Shown one piece after another: positions 7,569 through 15,960 of a DNA stretch of 34,791 nucleotides. A program made the translations under genes and the position numbers. The DNA comes from a virus. Position 1 is the stretch's first letter. Each line of letters starts with the position of its first letter. A model generated the notes under the pieces. The model was not told the DNA's origin. It made no database searches and worked only from the letters and a program-made list of their open reading frames with translations. The stretch is taken from positions 1 to 34,791 of IMG/VR virus record IMGVR_UViG_3300017917_000704. One strand, given 5' to 3'.

Positions 7569-8500
7569 TCGTATGCGGAGCTGAATGGATGTTACACCAT
7601 ATCAATAAACACTTAATTAGCAAAGGACATCACGTTAGAATTTTATTGCATCAAGCCAATCAATACAAGATTAAAAATAATTATGTTTTTGATGGCGTGG
7701 ATGTTTTCCCTCCAAATGAAAATGTAGTTGATAATTTAATGCGTTGGGGAGATGCAATTATTACGCATTTGGACTATACAAGATGGACAATTGGTGCTGC
7801 CAAATTATATAAAAAACCAGTATTTCATCTTATCCATAATAGCCATCCATATCCCGAAATCATTAACTCAGATAGAAATCAACACATTGTGTATAACTCT
7901 TTTTGGCTTAGAGATAAATTGCAATATAAATGGGATAACTTTATATTGACGCCTCCCGTTGATTATCGTTACTACGACCTCAAGATTGATCTAGCGAAGA
8001 ACGAATATATTACTCTGATAAACACAAACGAGAACAAAGGCGGTAAGATATTTGAACAAATTGCTCGTGCATTGCCAAATAAGCGATTTTTAGGCGTTTT
8101 AGGAAGCTATGATCCTCAAATTGATACAAATCTTCCAAATTTAAAATTAGTGCCTAATTCGCCAGATATTACGCAATATTACAAGCAAACTAGGATACTA
8201 CTAATGCCAAGTGAATATGAGAGTTGGGGCAGAACGGCAACGGAGGCTTATTGCTCTGGGATTCCAGTTATAAGCTCAATGGCCGAAGGACTTGTAGAGA
8301 ATTGTGGGAAGGCTGGCATTTACATAAAAGATAGGAATGATATTAAAAGCTGGGTTAAAGCAATTACTGAACTGGATGATGCCAAAAAATATAGTGAGGC
8401 ATCCAAAAAAGCAAAAGAGAGATCAAGAGAGCATGATCCGAGAGAAGCGCTTGATCAATTTGAGACCTGGTTCAGAGAAATGGTTAATAAATATAAGTAA
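7553..8500 (+). CDS. GT4-type glycosyltransferase, main open frame
   Basis: The open frame runs from a TTG at 7550 (ATG at 7553) to 8500. Recognisable enzyme sequence begins only at TGC 7574 (CGAEWMLHHINKHLISKGHHV), the end of the N-terminal Rossmann motif. The C-terminal half has the GT-B signature LLMPSEYESWGRTATEAYCSGIPVISS, with the glutamates that bind the nucleotide-sugar donor. Joined to the 16 codons at 7482-7529 it would make 323 residues, a normal size. On its own it lacks the first beta strand and is unlikely to fold well. The likely role is adding a sugar to a virion or host surface component, with the methyltransferase next to it; the substrate is unknown. Confidence 0.8.
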   Translation: MHPQEVVCGAEWMLHHINKHLISKGHHVRILLHQANQYKIKNNYVFDGVDVFPPNENVVDNLMRWGDAIITHLDYTRWTIGAAKLYKKPVFHLIHNSHPYPEIINSDRNQHIVYNSFWLRDKLQYKWDNFILTPPVDYRYYDLKIDLAKNEYITLINTNENKGGKIFEQIARALPNKRFLGVLGSYDPQIDTNLPNLKLVPNSPDITQYYKQTRILLMPSEYESWGRTATEAYCSGIPVISSMAEGLVENCGKAGIYIKDRNDIKSWVKAITELDDAKKYSEASKKAKERSREHDPREALDQFETWFREMVNKYK

Positions 8501-8502
8501 GT

Positions 8503-9063
8503 ATGGCGATATATATAAACGGGGTAACGATATTGGCTGACGGTGTAGTTGAGCCAGTTTCATTACCAGATGCGAAAAATTGGATGAAGATTGACTATGA
8601 TTTTGAAGATTCAGTTATTAAAGATTTAATTAGTGCTGCTAGGGTACATTTGGAGAAAGTGAGTGGGATAGCACTTGTAAACAAATTAGTCAAAACAAAT
8701 CTTCAAACAACTGGTATTGCGCCTCAAGTTTGGATGGTAGATTTGCCATACGGACCATTAATTTGCGTGGATAGTGTTAAAAGAAAAGTTGGGATGAATT
8801 CATGGGATTTATTGGTAAAAAACGTAGATTACGAAATAATAGGAGGCAAATTGTGGCTTTATTCACAAAGTACCTATGAAGTTCAATATCAATGTGGTTA
8901 TGGCTCAATTCCAGAGGATTTGGCAACTGATATTTTGGCTTTGACTTCATGGCAGTTTGAAAATAGGGGTAAAAAGATGAATGCGGATAAAAGTGCTTTG
9001 CTTAGTCAATATCCTAATTGGGATGGGCTTAATTATCATCAATATAAAAAAGTAGTATTCTAA
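8503..9063 (+). CDS. Head-tail connector protein (gp6-like)
   Basis: This 186-residue protein has the opening typical of HK97 gp6-like connectors: VEPVSLPDAKNWMKIDYDFE, followed by DDxI-type helical segments (DSVIKDLISAARVHLEKVSG). In this family the N-terminal part packs as a ring under the portal. The C-terminal part has a Tyr/Gly-rich strand pattern (YEVQYQCGYGSIPEDLATDIL) that is also typical. It is the first connector gene after the inserted methyltransferase and glycosyltransferase genes. Its start lies 3 bp after the glycosyltransferase stop, so they are co-transcribed. Confidence 0.85.
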   Translation: MAIYINGVTILADGVVEPVSLPDAKNWMKIDYDFEDSVIKDLISAARVHLEKVSGIALVNKLVKTNLQTTGIAPQVWMVDLPYGPLICVDSVKRKVGMNSWDLLVKNVDYEIIGGKLWLYSQSTYEVQYQCGYGSIPEDLATDILALTSWQFENRGKKMNADKSALLSQYPNWDGLNYHQYKKVVF

Positions 9064-9506
9064 TGGCTAAACCATTAAAAATACATATATCTGGCATTGA
9101 AGAAACTTTATCTAAACTTAAAAAAAGTACAGATAAAATCAAAAATGAGATTGATGCAGAAATGGGAGCATCTGTTGAACTTATGTCAACAAACGCTAAA
9201 CGAAAATTGCCAGCACAATATGGACCATTAAGAGCATCTATTTCAGCAAGAAAGTTATCTAATTTTAGATATTTACTTTCTGCAAATAAAGATTATGCGC
9301 CTTATATAGAATTTGGAACTGGTGATTTTGCCGCAACTTATGTACCTTCTTTGGAAAAAGAATGGCAAAAATTAGCAGAACAATTTATAAAAAATAAACA
9401 AGGAACTACACCTCAAATACCATATTTTTATCCATCTGTAACTGAAGGATATAAATGGTTGTATGCAAAAATTAAAAGCATTTTAGAAAGAAATGAAAGA
9501 TTGTAG
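9063..9506 (+). CDS. HK97 gp10-like tail/connector protein
   Basis: The 147-residue product fits the HK97-gp10_like family of neck or tail completion proteins. The key features are a basic, helical N-terminus, the segment AKRKLPAQYGPLRASISARK, and the highly typical DYAPYIEFGTG, which marks this family. The start codon overlaps the last base of the previous stop, and the gene overlaps the next one by 14 bp, so the three are a tight unit. Codons become strongly AT-rich from here on compared with the head genes. Confidence 0.85.
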   Translation: MAKPLKIHISGIEETLSKLKKSTDKIKNEIDAEMGASVELMSTNAKRKLPAQYGPLRASISARKLSNFRYLLSANKDYAPYIEFGTGDFAATYVPSLEKEWQKLAEQFIKNKQGTTPQIPYFYPSVTEGYKWLYAKIKSILERNERL

Positions 9507-9924
9507 TAATAATGTAAGAGTTATATATGTAAATGCTTTAAATGGCAATATTACATGGAGTGGAAGAAATGTTCCAGTTTATGGTCAACAACCATTTGTT
9601 ACTGTTCCAGAACAATATGCAATTATTACAAATATTTCAGAATCAAATAGAAATACTAATAATAATTTTAGCAGTAGTGTTGATGTAACTATTGAAATAT
9701 ATAGTGAACAAAATAAAAATAATAATATGAGTCAAGTTGATAATATATCTAATCAAATTTTAGATATATTAATACCAACTACTGGCATAAACGGATTTGA
9801 TGATGCTGATTTTGAAGTCTTCCCAATGGCTAGGACAAGTTCAAACTATGTACCTTTGTGGGATGGTGATAATTATGTCGCTCGTAAAATAATAACTATA
9901 AACAATTTAGTAAACCAAAAATAA
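9493..9924 (+). CDS. Tail terminator / tail completion protein candidate
   Basis: This 143-residue protein lies in the position of the tail terminator (gpU-like / DUF3168-like), after the gp10-like gene and before the tail tube gene. Its sequence has the loose pattern expected there: a central strand SSSVDVTIEIYSEQNKN and a C-terminal strand VARKIITINNLVNQK. Identification rests mainly on gene order, since no sharp motif exists. The family caps the tail tube and fixes its length. Confidence 0.6.
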   Translation: MKDCSNNVRVIYVNALNGNITWSGRNVPVYGQQPFVTVPEQYAIITNISESNRNTNNNFSSSVDVTIEIYSEQNKNNNMSQVDNISNQILDILIPTTGINGFDDADFEVFPMARTSSNYVPLWDGDNYVARKIITINNLVNQK

Positions 9925-9931
9925 AACAACA

Positions 9932-10363
9932 ATGGGACAAATTCAAGGTTCTTTACAAAACATCGAGATTGACGTAGCTGGTGGTTCGTCATATAAAAAC
10001 CTCGTTTGTTTGCGTACATCTAGCGTAAATTCTACAGTAGATTCTACCACCGATGATACAAACTGCGGAGTTCTTACTGCCGTTGGTTCTCCAAAAATGA
10101 GTTTAGATTTTGATGCAATTTGTGAGGTAGCACCCACAGTTTCTCAAGTATCTTATACCTCATTATTGAGTGCATGGCAAGCAAAAACTCTTGTATCTGT
10201 AAGAGTGCAAAATCCAGTTGTAACTGGTTCAAGTGCTGGTGCTGCATATTACCATCAATTTTATGGTTATATTACATCACTTACAATGAATCAATCTACT
10301 ACTGAATTTATCAATTTTTCAGGAACAATCGCATCTACTGGAACAATTGATGTAACTGCTTAA
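9932..10363 (+). CDS. Major tail tube protein candidate
   Basis: The 143-residue product is rich in Thr, Ser, Val and Gly and alternates strands, as tail tube proteins do. It lies between the tail terminator candidate and the tail chaperone genes, the standard site. The segment TDDTNCGVLTAVGSPKMSLDFDA resembles the TP901-1 type of tail tube proteins, which use a similar strand pattern. The codons are less AT-rich than those of its neighbours, which fits high expression. A second tube-like protein occurs at 15096-15716, so which of the two builds most of the tube is not settled by sequence. Confidence 0.7.
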   Translation: MGQIQGSLQNIEIDVAGGSSYKNLVCLRTSSVNSTVDSTTDDTNCGVLTAVGSPKMSLDFDAICEVAPTVSQVSYTSLLSAWQAKTLVSVRVQNPVVTGSSAGAAYYHQFYGYITSLTMNQSTTEFINFSGTIASTGTIDVTA

Positions 10364-10365
10364 TT

Positions 10366-10725
10366 ATGAATTATACTACTATTACTATTAATGGAGAAAA
10401 GATTGGACTTAAATTTGGAATGGCATCTTTTAGATATTTATCTGAAGGAAAATTTGTAGAAGGAAAATCATTCTCCAATAATCAATTAACTGAAATTGGC
10501 ATTGCACATATTATTTATAGTGGTTACTATAATAATTGCTTAGTAAAAGACATAGATCAAAAGTTATCTTTTGAAGATATTGTTGATTTCATTGAACTGA
10601 ATTTTAGCAATGAAGCATTTTTCAATGAACTAAAATCAATAATAGATATTTGGTCAAAATCTGATTTTATTCAAAATAATAAACCAGATGAGCCAAAAAA
10701 AAAGATTACTCGTGGGAAGAAATAG
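10366..10725 (+). CDS. Tail assembly chaperone, short form (gpG-like)
   Basis: This 119-residue protein sits just before the tape measure gene, where long-tailed phages encode a pair of tail assembly chaperones. It has the typical features: an N-terminal strand pair with INGEKIGLKFGM, followed by helices, and a basic C-terminus made by the slippery run (PKKKITRGKK). Chaperones of this kind coat the tape measure protein before the tail tube forms. Most ribosomes should stop at TAG 10723-10725. A minority should shift frame at 10695-10704. Confidence 0.8.
   Translation: MNYTTITINGEKIGLKFGMASFRYLSEGKFVEGKSFSNNQLTEIGIAHIIYSGYYNNCLVKDIDQKLSFEDIVDFIELNFSNEAFFNELKSIIDIWSKSDFIQNNKPDEPKKKITRGKK
10695..10704 (+). 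promoter_or_regulatory. Programmed -1 frameshift site (A AAA AAG)
   Basis: Nine As and a G follow CC. In the reading frame the codons are CCA AAA AAA AAG, so two slippery heptamers exist: A AAA AAA and A AAA AAG. A -1 slip enters an open frame that encodes DYSWEEIESFAFGQLCLRPR and continues to 11006. The position, direction and neighbours are those of the conserved gpG/gpGT frameshift of long-tailed phages. Confidence 0.85.
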
Positions 10726-11006
10726 AATCATTTGCGTTTGGACAACTATGCTTGAGACCTCGTGAGTTTTATGAAATGAGTCCAAGACATTTGTCCCTAA
10801 TGATAAAAGGATTTGAGGATAGGAAAGTCGATACATACAAACAAACGCGATTATTGATGTTTACAATGGTGCGGTTAATGGGTGATCCTAAAACTGCACC
10901 AAAAACACCAGAGCAACTTTGGGAACTTCCAGGTGATGAAGATTTGACAAAAATAGATGAGGAAGAATATAAGAAAATATTTAAACGTTTAGGAAATGAG
11001 TCTTAA
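10704..11006 (+). CDS. Tail assembly chaperone, frameshift extension (gpT-like)
   Basis: The frame reached after the -1 slip is open from 10704 to 11006 and has no good independent start (a TTG at 10752 is the first candidate). Fused to the upstream frame it gives a gpGT-type protein of about 213 residues. Its sequence WEEIESFAFGQLCLRPREFY-EMSPRHLSLMIKG has the pattern W...A.G.L.L.P.EFY.M.P..L, which is typical for the second tail chaperone. The long form bridges the tape measure protein to tail tube subunits. The end overlaps the tape measure start by 11 bp. Confidence 0.8.
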   Translation, partial: DYSWEEIESFAFGQLCLRPREFYEMSPRHLSLMIKGFEDRKVDTYKQTRLLMFTMVRLMGDPKTAPKTPEQLWELPGDEDLTKIDEEEYKKIFKRLGNES

Positions 11007-12645
11007 TATTGAAGTAACAACTGATTTAAGTCAAGCTACTAAAGATATAGATGATTTTTCCAAAAAGTCAAGGATTGCACTTACGCAATTAAGTTTAGTT
11101 GCACAAGATTTACCATACGGTTTTATTGGAATTCAGAATAACGTTCCTTTCCTTGTAAAATCATTTTCAGATTTAACAAAAGAAAGTGGAGGCGTTAGTG
11201 GTGCATTAAAAGCATTAGGAGCTGAATTAATTGGGCCAACTGGAGTTTTATTTGCAGTAAGTGCAGTAACTGCTGGATTAACTACATTAATTCAAAAATA
11301 CGGAAGTTTAACTGGTGCATTAAATGCTATAACTGGAAGTATTTCAAAATTTGATTTAAAAATACAAGATGGTAAAAAATCTTATGATGAATTTAATAAA
11401 ACATTAAAATCAAATGATGATATTATAATTGAGGCAACTTCAAATACTCAAGCACAAATAATTAAAGTTCAAGCATTAACTGGAGCAGTAAATGATAATA
11501 AAACTAGCCAAATAGATAAAAGAAAGGCAATACAAGAATTAAAAAAAGTTAGTGATGAATATTTTGGTGGTTTAAGTGATAAAAAAATTGAATTAGATAA
11601 ATTAAATAAAGCAACTCAACAATATACTGAATCAATTATAAATCAAGCTATTGCTAGAGGATATTCTGAAGAAATAACTGCGATTGTAAAAGAACAAGCT
11701 AAACAAGAAACAATTTTATTGGACATTGTTTCTAAATTACCTAATGAGTATGCTAAAATTAAACAAAATGCAAAAGATGCATTAAATGTTGGAGATGCAG
11801 AAGCATACGCACTTGCAATTCAAGCAATCCCTATTGGTCAACAAAAAGATTTAGATAAAGTTAATGCTAAATATTTTGAACAAGCTAATAGAGTTACAGA
11901 TTTAAGAAATAAATTTGAATCATTAAAAAAATTATTATCTGATATAACTCTTAAAGAATTATCATTAACTCCATTAGGAGGAAAACCACCAAAGCCAGAT
12001 AAGCAAGAAATTCAAGGATATATAACTTTAAGAAAACAAGAATCATATATTGATGAAAAGTCTGCAAAAAATTTAAGAAAATTAAACGATGAATTAGAAT
12101 TAAATAATAAATTATTTAAAGGTAAGCCAGCACCTGGTATAAAAGAAGTTATTGATCCAAAAATATTTGAACAACAAAAAAAATGGCAAGAATATATTAA
12201 ACAATTAGAAAAAGATATTCAATCTGCTGCATCAATAATTGGGCAAGTTTTTTTAGATCCATTAACAAATATGTTTAATGAATTTTTAACTACTGGTAAA
12301 TTAACATTTAAAGAATTTGGAAAAATAGTTTTAGAAAATTTAAAGAAATTAACTGCACAAATAATAGCAACTGGAATTATACAATTACTTGCTACATTAG
12401 TAACTGGTGGATTTGGTACTGCTGCTGGTCAAGCAAGTGGAACTACTGGATTTCAAGCTGGTTTAAAATTATTTGGGAAAGCCTTTGGTTCTGCTTTAGG
12501 ATTTAAATCAGTTGCAGCACCATCATTTGGTGGAGTAGGTCCAGGTGGACTCGCAATGCAAGGTGCAGTTAGTTTAAGTTTAAGAGGATCGGATTTGGTA
12601 GGAGCAATAAATAGAACAAACACTAATATTAGTAGAATTGGCTAA
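10996..12645 (+). CDS. Tail tape measure protein
   Basis: This 549-residue protein follows the frameshifted chaperone pair, the fixed place of the tape measure gene. The N-terminal 60 residues resemble the usual start of the family in Bacteroidota phages (VTTDLSQATKDIDDFSKKSR). It has a hydrophobic stretch at about 80-95 (GPTGVLFAVSAVTAGLTTLI), long Lys/Glu/Gln-rich helices in the middle, and a Gly/Ala-rich C-terminal hydrophobic part. Tail length scales with this protein at about 1.5 angstrom per residue, so a tail near 80 nm is expected. Its codons are very AT-rich. Confidence 0.88.
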   Translation: MSLNIEVTTDLSQATKDIDDFSKKSRIALTQLSLVAQDLPYGFIGIQNNVPFLVKSFSDLTKESGGVSGALKALGAELIGPTGVLFAVSAVTAGLTTLIQKYGSLTGALNAITGSISKFDLKIQDGKKSYDEFNKTLKSNDDIIIEATSNTQAQIIKVQALTGAVNDNKTSQIDKRKAIQELKKVSDEYFGGLSDKKIELDKLNKATQQYTESIINQAIARGYSEEITAIVKEQAKQETILLDIVSKLPNEYAKIKQNAKDALNVGDAEAYALAIQAIPIGQQKDLDKVNAKYFEQANRVTDLRNKFESLKKLLSDITLKELSLTPLGGKPPKPDKQEIQGYITLRKQESYIDEKSAKNLRKLNDELELNNKLFKGKPAPGIKEVIDPKIFEQQKKWQEYIKQLEKDIQSAASIIGQVFLDPLTNMFNEFLTTGKLTFKEFGKIVLENLKKLTAQIIATGIIQLLATLVTGGFGTAAGQASGTTGFQAGLKLFGKAFGSALGFKSVAAPSFGGVGPGGLAMQGAVSLSLRGSDLVGAINRTNTNISRIG

Positions 12646-15094
12646 ACAAGAAAAATATAGGATGGAGTTTATTAACCGACAAGGTGATACTTGTCAGGTT
12701 CAATTCCATTATGAAGGTTGGACTGGTGGTGTTACATATTTAACGCCAGCAGCAAGACCATTTGTACTTTCCGAATATAATACTGATGAAAACTTATTTA
12801 AAGGATATAGACCACAACAAGCTATAATTAATATAATAGCAAGTGATTCATCGGTTACAATAGATAATTTTGTTGCTGATAACGATGATGATATTCTTGT
12901 AATATTTTCATTTGGATCATTTAGTCCATATTGGTATGGATATATTTTACAAGACAATTTCCAAGAAACATGGCTATCCACAGATCATATTTTGACATTG
13001 ACTGCAACAGAAGGAATTGGTCAATTATCAGAAAAGCAATTTAGTGATGATGGTGATGAGGTTGTAGGTAGAATAACACCTTGGAGTGCTATTGGCTATT
13101 GTTTACAAGATACTGTACAAAATTTAATACAATCAAGAGTTTATAATAGCTTATATCATTCATCAATGAATGATACTAACACAGATATGTGTTTAGATCA
13201 ATGCTATTTTGATGCTAGAACATTTGCAATTGAGCCAAAACAATACGAAAGCAAATTAGATGTACTTAATAAAATAAATACATCGTTTTGCCAAACCATG
13301 TTCCAATATAAAGGACAATGGTATTTTTTAAGATTAGAAGATTTATATATACCTACTAATACTGATTTAAGAGGTTTTAGAAATCAAATAGGAGGAACAA
13401 GAGCAACAATAAATAAAAGATATGACGCAAATATTGGAGTGGGTGAAAATATGCAGCCTATAACTCCTGAAATGTTGCGTTATATAATTCGTAGAACAAA
13501 ACGTGATAGAGTTATTAGAGATTATGAGATGTTTGCAGAATGTGTGCCAAATTCATCTTTTACAAGGGGAACACTTATTAGTGAAAACGCATCATTAAGA
13601 GAAACGACATTAGCAAATTGGAATTTTTATTATGGAACATGGCTAAGCAAAAATAATAATTCAGGTATTTATGCAGTTTCAGAATTATTTGTTGATACTA
13701 TTTTAAGTGAAAGATATGCGTTTTTTAGATTAAGAGATAGTGAATTTTCATGGATCGAGTCTGAATATTGTTATATTAGAACTTTTGACACCATCAAATT
13801 AACATTTGATGTAAAGTATAAAGATTTTAATATTGCTACATACGCAACAAATTATTGGATAAATAAAAATGTTGTAAGTTTTAAAGATAAAGATATTCTT
13901 ATTGCATCTTTATACTTGGAAACTGCTTATGGAAATTATTGGCTAAATAAAGATGGAAGATGGATTTTGAATGATCCATTAGAAGAATACCCTACTGGAC
14001 AATTAAGAATTGTTGTTGACCCAGATAAAGATATTTTAGCTACTGAATGGCAAACAGTTAGTGTTACTTCTGATCCAATGCCTTATGCTGGTAAATTTAA
14101 AGTTCAGTTTTGGGGATTTTTAAGAGACGGATATGTTGATAATCAATTAGAAGTAAAAAACTTCTCACTTGAAACAATACCAGTTTTTAATACAGATGAA
14201 AGAAGATCGAATATAACTGGACATGAGTTTTATTATGAAAAAACTGAAAATTTACGCAATGTAAATGAATATGCAATATATCTTGAGGATAATGTATCGT
14301 ATAATTTTAAAGGAACATTATTCCAGCCAGATGCAACAACATTAACAAATGCAGAATGGTTTAGATATAGATATAATACAGAAAGTTTTCCATTTATTCA
14401 AGAAGCATTAATTGCTTATTGGGAACATAATAAATACAATCGTAACAAGATTGATGTAAGTTGTTATGGCTTAAAATTTAATAATAATACAGAGCCAATA
14501 GGCCTTATAAATACATTTATATTTGTGGATGATGATCCAGATAAAATATATTATGTATTAAACATGAAAGAAATTGATTTTGATTCTGCAACATGGACTG
14601 CGACTTTGATAGAAGTTTATGATACTCAAAAAGACCCAGGATCAAATATTACAAAGAATTTCCAAGCTGACGTAACAACTGGATCATATAGTTCAACAAC
14701 TTATGTTCCATGGACAATTGTAATTCCAGCAGATTTTACACTTGGCGGTACATCAAATATCACATACAATGCAGCAAATACAATTAATGTTAATATAAGT
14801 TGTAATGTTTCAGGAGCTATTAATAGTGCTGGTGCGTCAAGTGTTGATTTTAAATTAGAAAAAAATGGAATAGCTATTAATACACAAACTGTGTATATAA
14901 ATAATAGTCCAGAATATTTTAATGTAGATTTAAGTACTAGCGGAGTAACGCTTAATAATGGAGATATTTTAACAGTATGGATGGATACTAATATTTACTC
15001 AATTGACTTGACTGGAGGAAGCATGACATTTAGTTATGTAACAAATACTGCACAAGTTTTTGATACGTATGTTGACAGATATTTAACAAATTAA
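12638..15094 (+). CDS. Large tail tip / baseplate protein
   Basis: The 818-residue product follows the tape measure gene, where distal tail and tail-hub proteins are encoded. It is rich in aromatic residues and beta structure, with repeated patterns such as WYGYILQDNFQETW. I chose the TTG at 12638, which overlaps the tape measure stop, because it keeps MAKQEKYRMEFINRQGD; the first ATG (12662) would cut into the first beta strand. The last 120 residues (after the segment GSNITKNFQADVTTGSYSST) look like a separate jelly-roll-like carbohydrate-binding or fibre-docking module. The exact tip role is not resolved. Confidence 0.7.
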   Translation: MAKQEKYRMEFINRQGDTCQVQFHYEGWTGGVTYLTPAARPFVLSEYNTDENLFKGYRPQQAIINIIASDSSVTIDNFVADNDDDILVIFSFGSFSPYWYGYILQDNFQETWLSTDHILTLTATEGIGQLSEKQFSDDGDEVVGRITPWSAIGYCLQDTVQNLIQSRVYNSLYHSSMNDTNTDMCLDQCYFDARTFAIEPKQYESKLDVLNKINTSFCQTMFQYKGQWYFLRLEDLYIPTNTDLRGFRNQIGGTRATINKRYDANIGVGENMQPITPEMLRYIIRRTKRDRVIRDYEMFAECVPNSSFTRGTLISENASLRETTLANWNFYYGTWLSKNNNSGIYAVSELFVDTILSERYAFFRLRDSEFSWIESEYCYIRTFDTIKLTFDVKYKDFNIATYATNYWINKNVVSFKDKDILIASLYLETAYGNYWLNKDGRWILNDPLEEYPTGQLRIVVDPDKDILATEWQTVSVTSDPMPYAGKFKVQFWGFLRDGYVDNQLEVKNFSLETIPVFNTDERRSNITGHEFYYEKTENLRNVNEYAIYLEDNVSYNFKGTLFQPDATTLTNAEWFRYRYNTESFPFIQEALIAYWEHNKYNRNKIDVSCYGLKFNNNTEPIGLINTFIFVDDDPDKIYYVLNMKEIDFDSATWTATLIEVYDTQKDPGSNITKNFQADVTTGSYSSTTYVPWTIVIPADFTLGGTSNITYNAANTINVNISCNVSGAINSAGASSVDFKLEKNGIAINTQTVYINNSPEYFNVDLSTSGVTLNNGDILTVWMDTNIYSIDLTGGSMTFSYVTNTAQVFDTYVDRYLTN

Positions 15095-15095
15095 T

Positions 15096-15716
15096 ATGGC
15101 AGAAGTAGTAACGGCACAAGGATTAGTTTTAGCATTCACAAACGCAAGTGGTGGAGTTTATCCTTTTGCTTGTACTAAGGATGCTCAAATAAGTATTACT
15201 AGGGATTTTTTAGAATTAGCACCTAGAACAAATGGCATTTTTAGAGAATATTTGCCAAATAGAACAAGTTTTAGCATTTCTGGCAGCGGTCTAGTTAAAA
15301 TGGTGCAATCAAATTTGCAACCAATAACTTTTTTCGATAATTTTATTGAAGGTAGTGATCAAGAATTTGTGGGGTATTTGGATATGATTGATGCGAGTGG
15401 GAACTATAAAGTTTATCAGTTTAATTGTATTATACAAGATTTGTCATTAAACTCAACTACTAGCCAAAACGCTGGCTACTCATTTACTCTTCAAGGAACT
15501 GGCCCTTTAACTGAAATTACTGAAGTAGATAGCTACACCGTAACAAGTGGCTCAATTACGGGTCGTGATACGGCAACTTATAAACTTGTTGCGGTAGGAA
15601 TAGAAGGCGTATGGTATTATAACTATACGGTTACGGGTACTACACCAACTTTTACTATAAATATTGGCACTTCTTATAATGGAAAAGTAGTAAAAGCGGT
15701 ATATATCGCATTATAA
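15096..15716 (+). CDS. Tail tube-like or tail tip structural protein
   Basis: This 206-residue protein starts 1 bp after the tip protein gene. The first 145 residues (ITRDFLELAPRTNGIFREYL, then SFSISGSGLVKM) resemble tail tube-fold proteins found in Bacteroidota phages. The last 60 residues are a Ser/Thr/Gly-rich extension that looks like a small Ig-like or fibre-docking domain. It may be a minor tube or tip subunit, since another tube candidate lies at 9932-10363. Function is inferred from fold likeness and place only. Confidence 0.55.
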   Translation: MAEVVTAQGLVLAFTNASGGVYPFACTKDAQISITRDFLELAPRTNGIFREYLPNRTSFSISGSGLVKMVQSNLQPITFFDNFIEGSDQEFVGYLDMIDASGNYKVYQFNCIIQDLSLNSTTSQNAGYSFTLQGTGPLTEITEVDSYTVTSGSITGRDTATYKLVAVGIEGVWYYNYTVTGTTPTFTINIGTSYNGKVVKAVYIAL

Positions 15717-15738
15717 AAAATGTTGTAATTTTAAGCAA

Positions 15739-15960
15739 ATGGAATCGAATTTCTGGGTAATTATTGGGTTTCAAACGATTGGTTTAGCTGGTATTGGCAT
15801 TAAGATATATACCGATATGAAAGTAAAGTTTCGTGAACATGATTTAAGGCTCAAAACTTTAGAGAAAAAAGAGGATGAAACTGCCCATCAATTCAAGGAT
15901 ATTATGCAAGCTCTTAATGAAATCAAATTAGAATTAAAAGATAAAGCAGATAGATTATGA
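15739..15960 (+). CDS. Small membrane protein with coiled coil (XhlA-like)
   Basis: The 73-residue product has one hydrophobic segment near its N-terminus (about residues 5-24, FWVIIGFQTIGLAGIGIKIY) and a charged coiled coil after it (LRLKTLEKKEDETAHQFKDI). This layout occurs in small phage proteins linked to holins such as XhlA-type accessory proteins, although in XhlA the order of parts is reversed. It lies among tail genes, away from the lysis genes at 21702. A structural trimeric coiled-coil role is an alternative. Confidence 0.55.
   Translation: MESNFWVIIGFQTIGLAGIGIKIYTDMKVKFREHDLRLKTLEKKEDETAHQFKDIMQALNEIKLELKDKADRL

Noticed and set aside
12973-12982. DnaA-box-like TATCCACAG inside the tail tip gene
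   Set aside because: It is an isolated partial match in coding DNA, far from the origin candidate.
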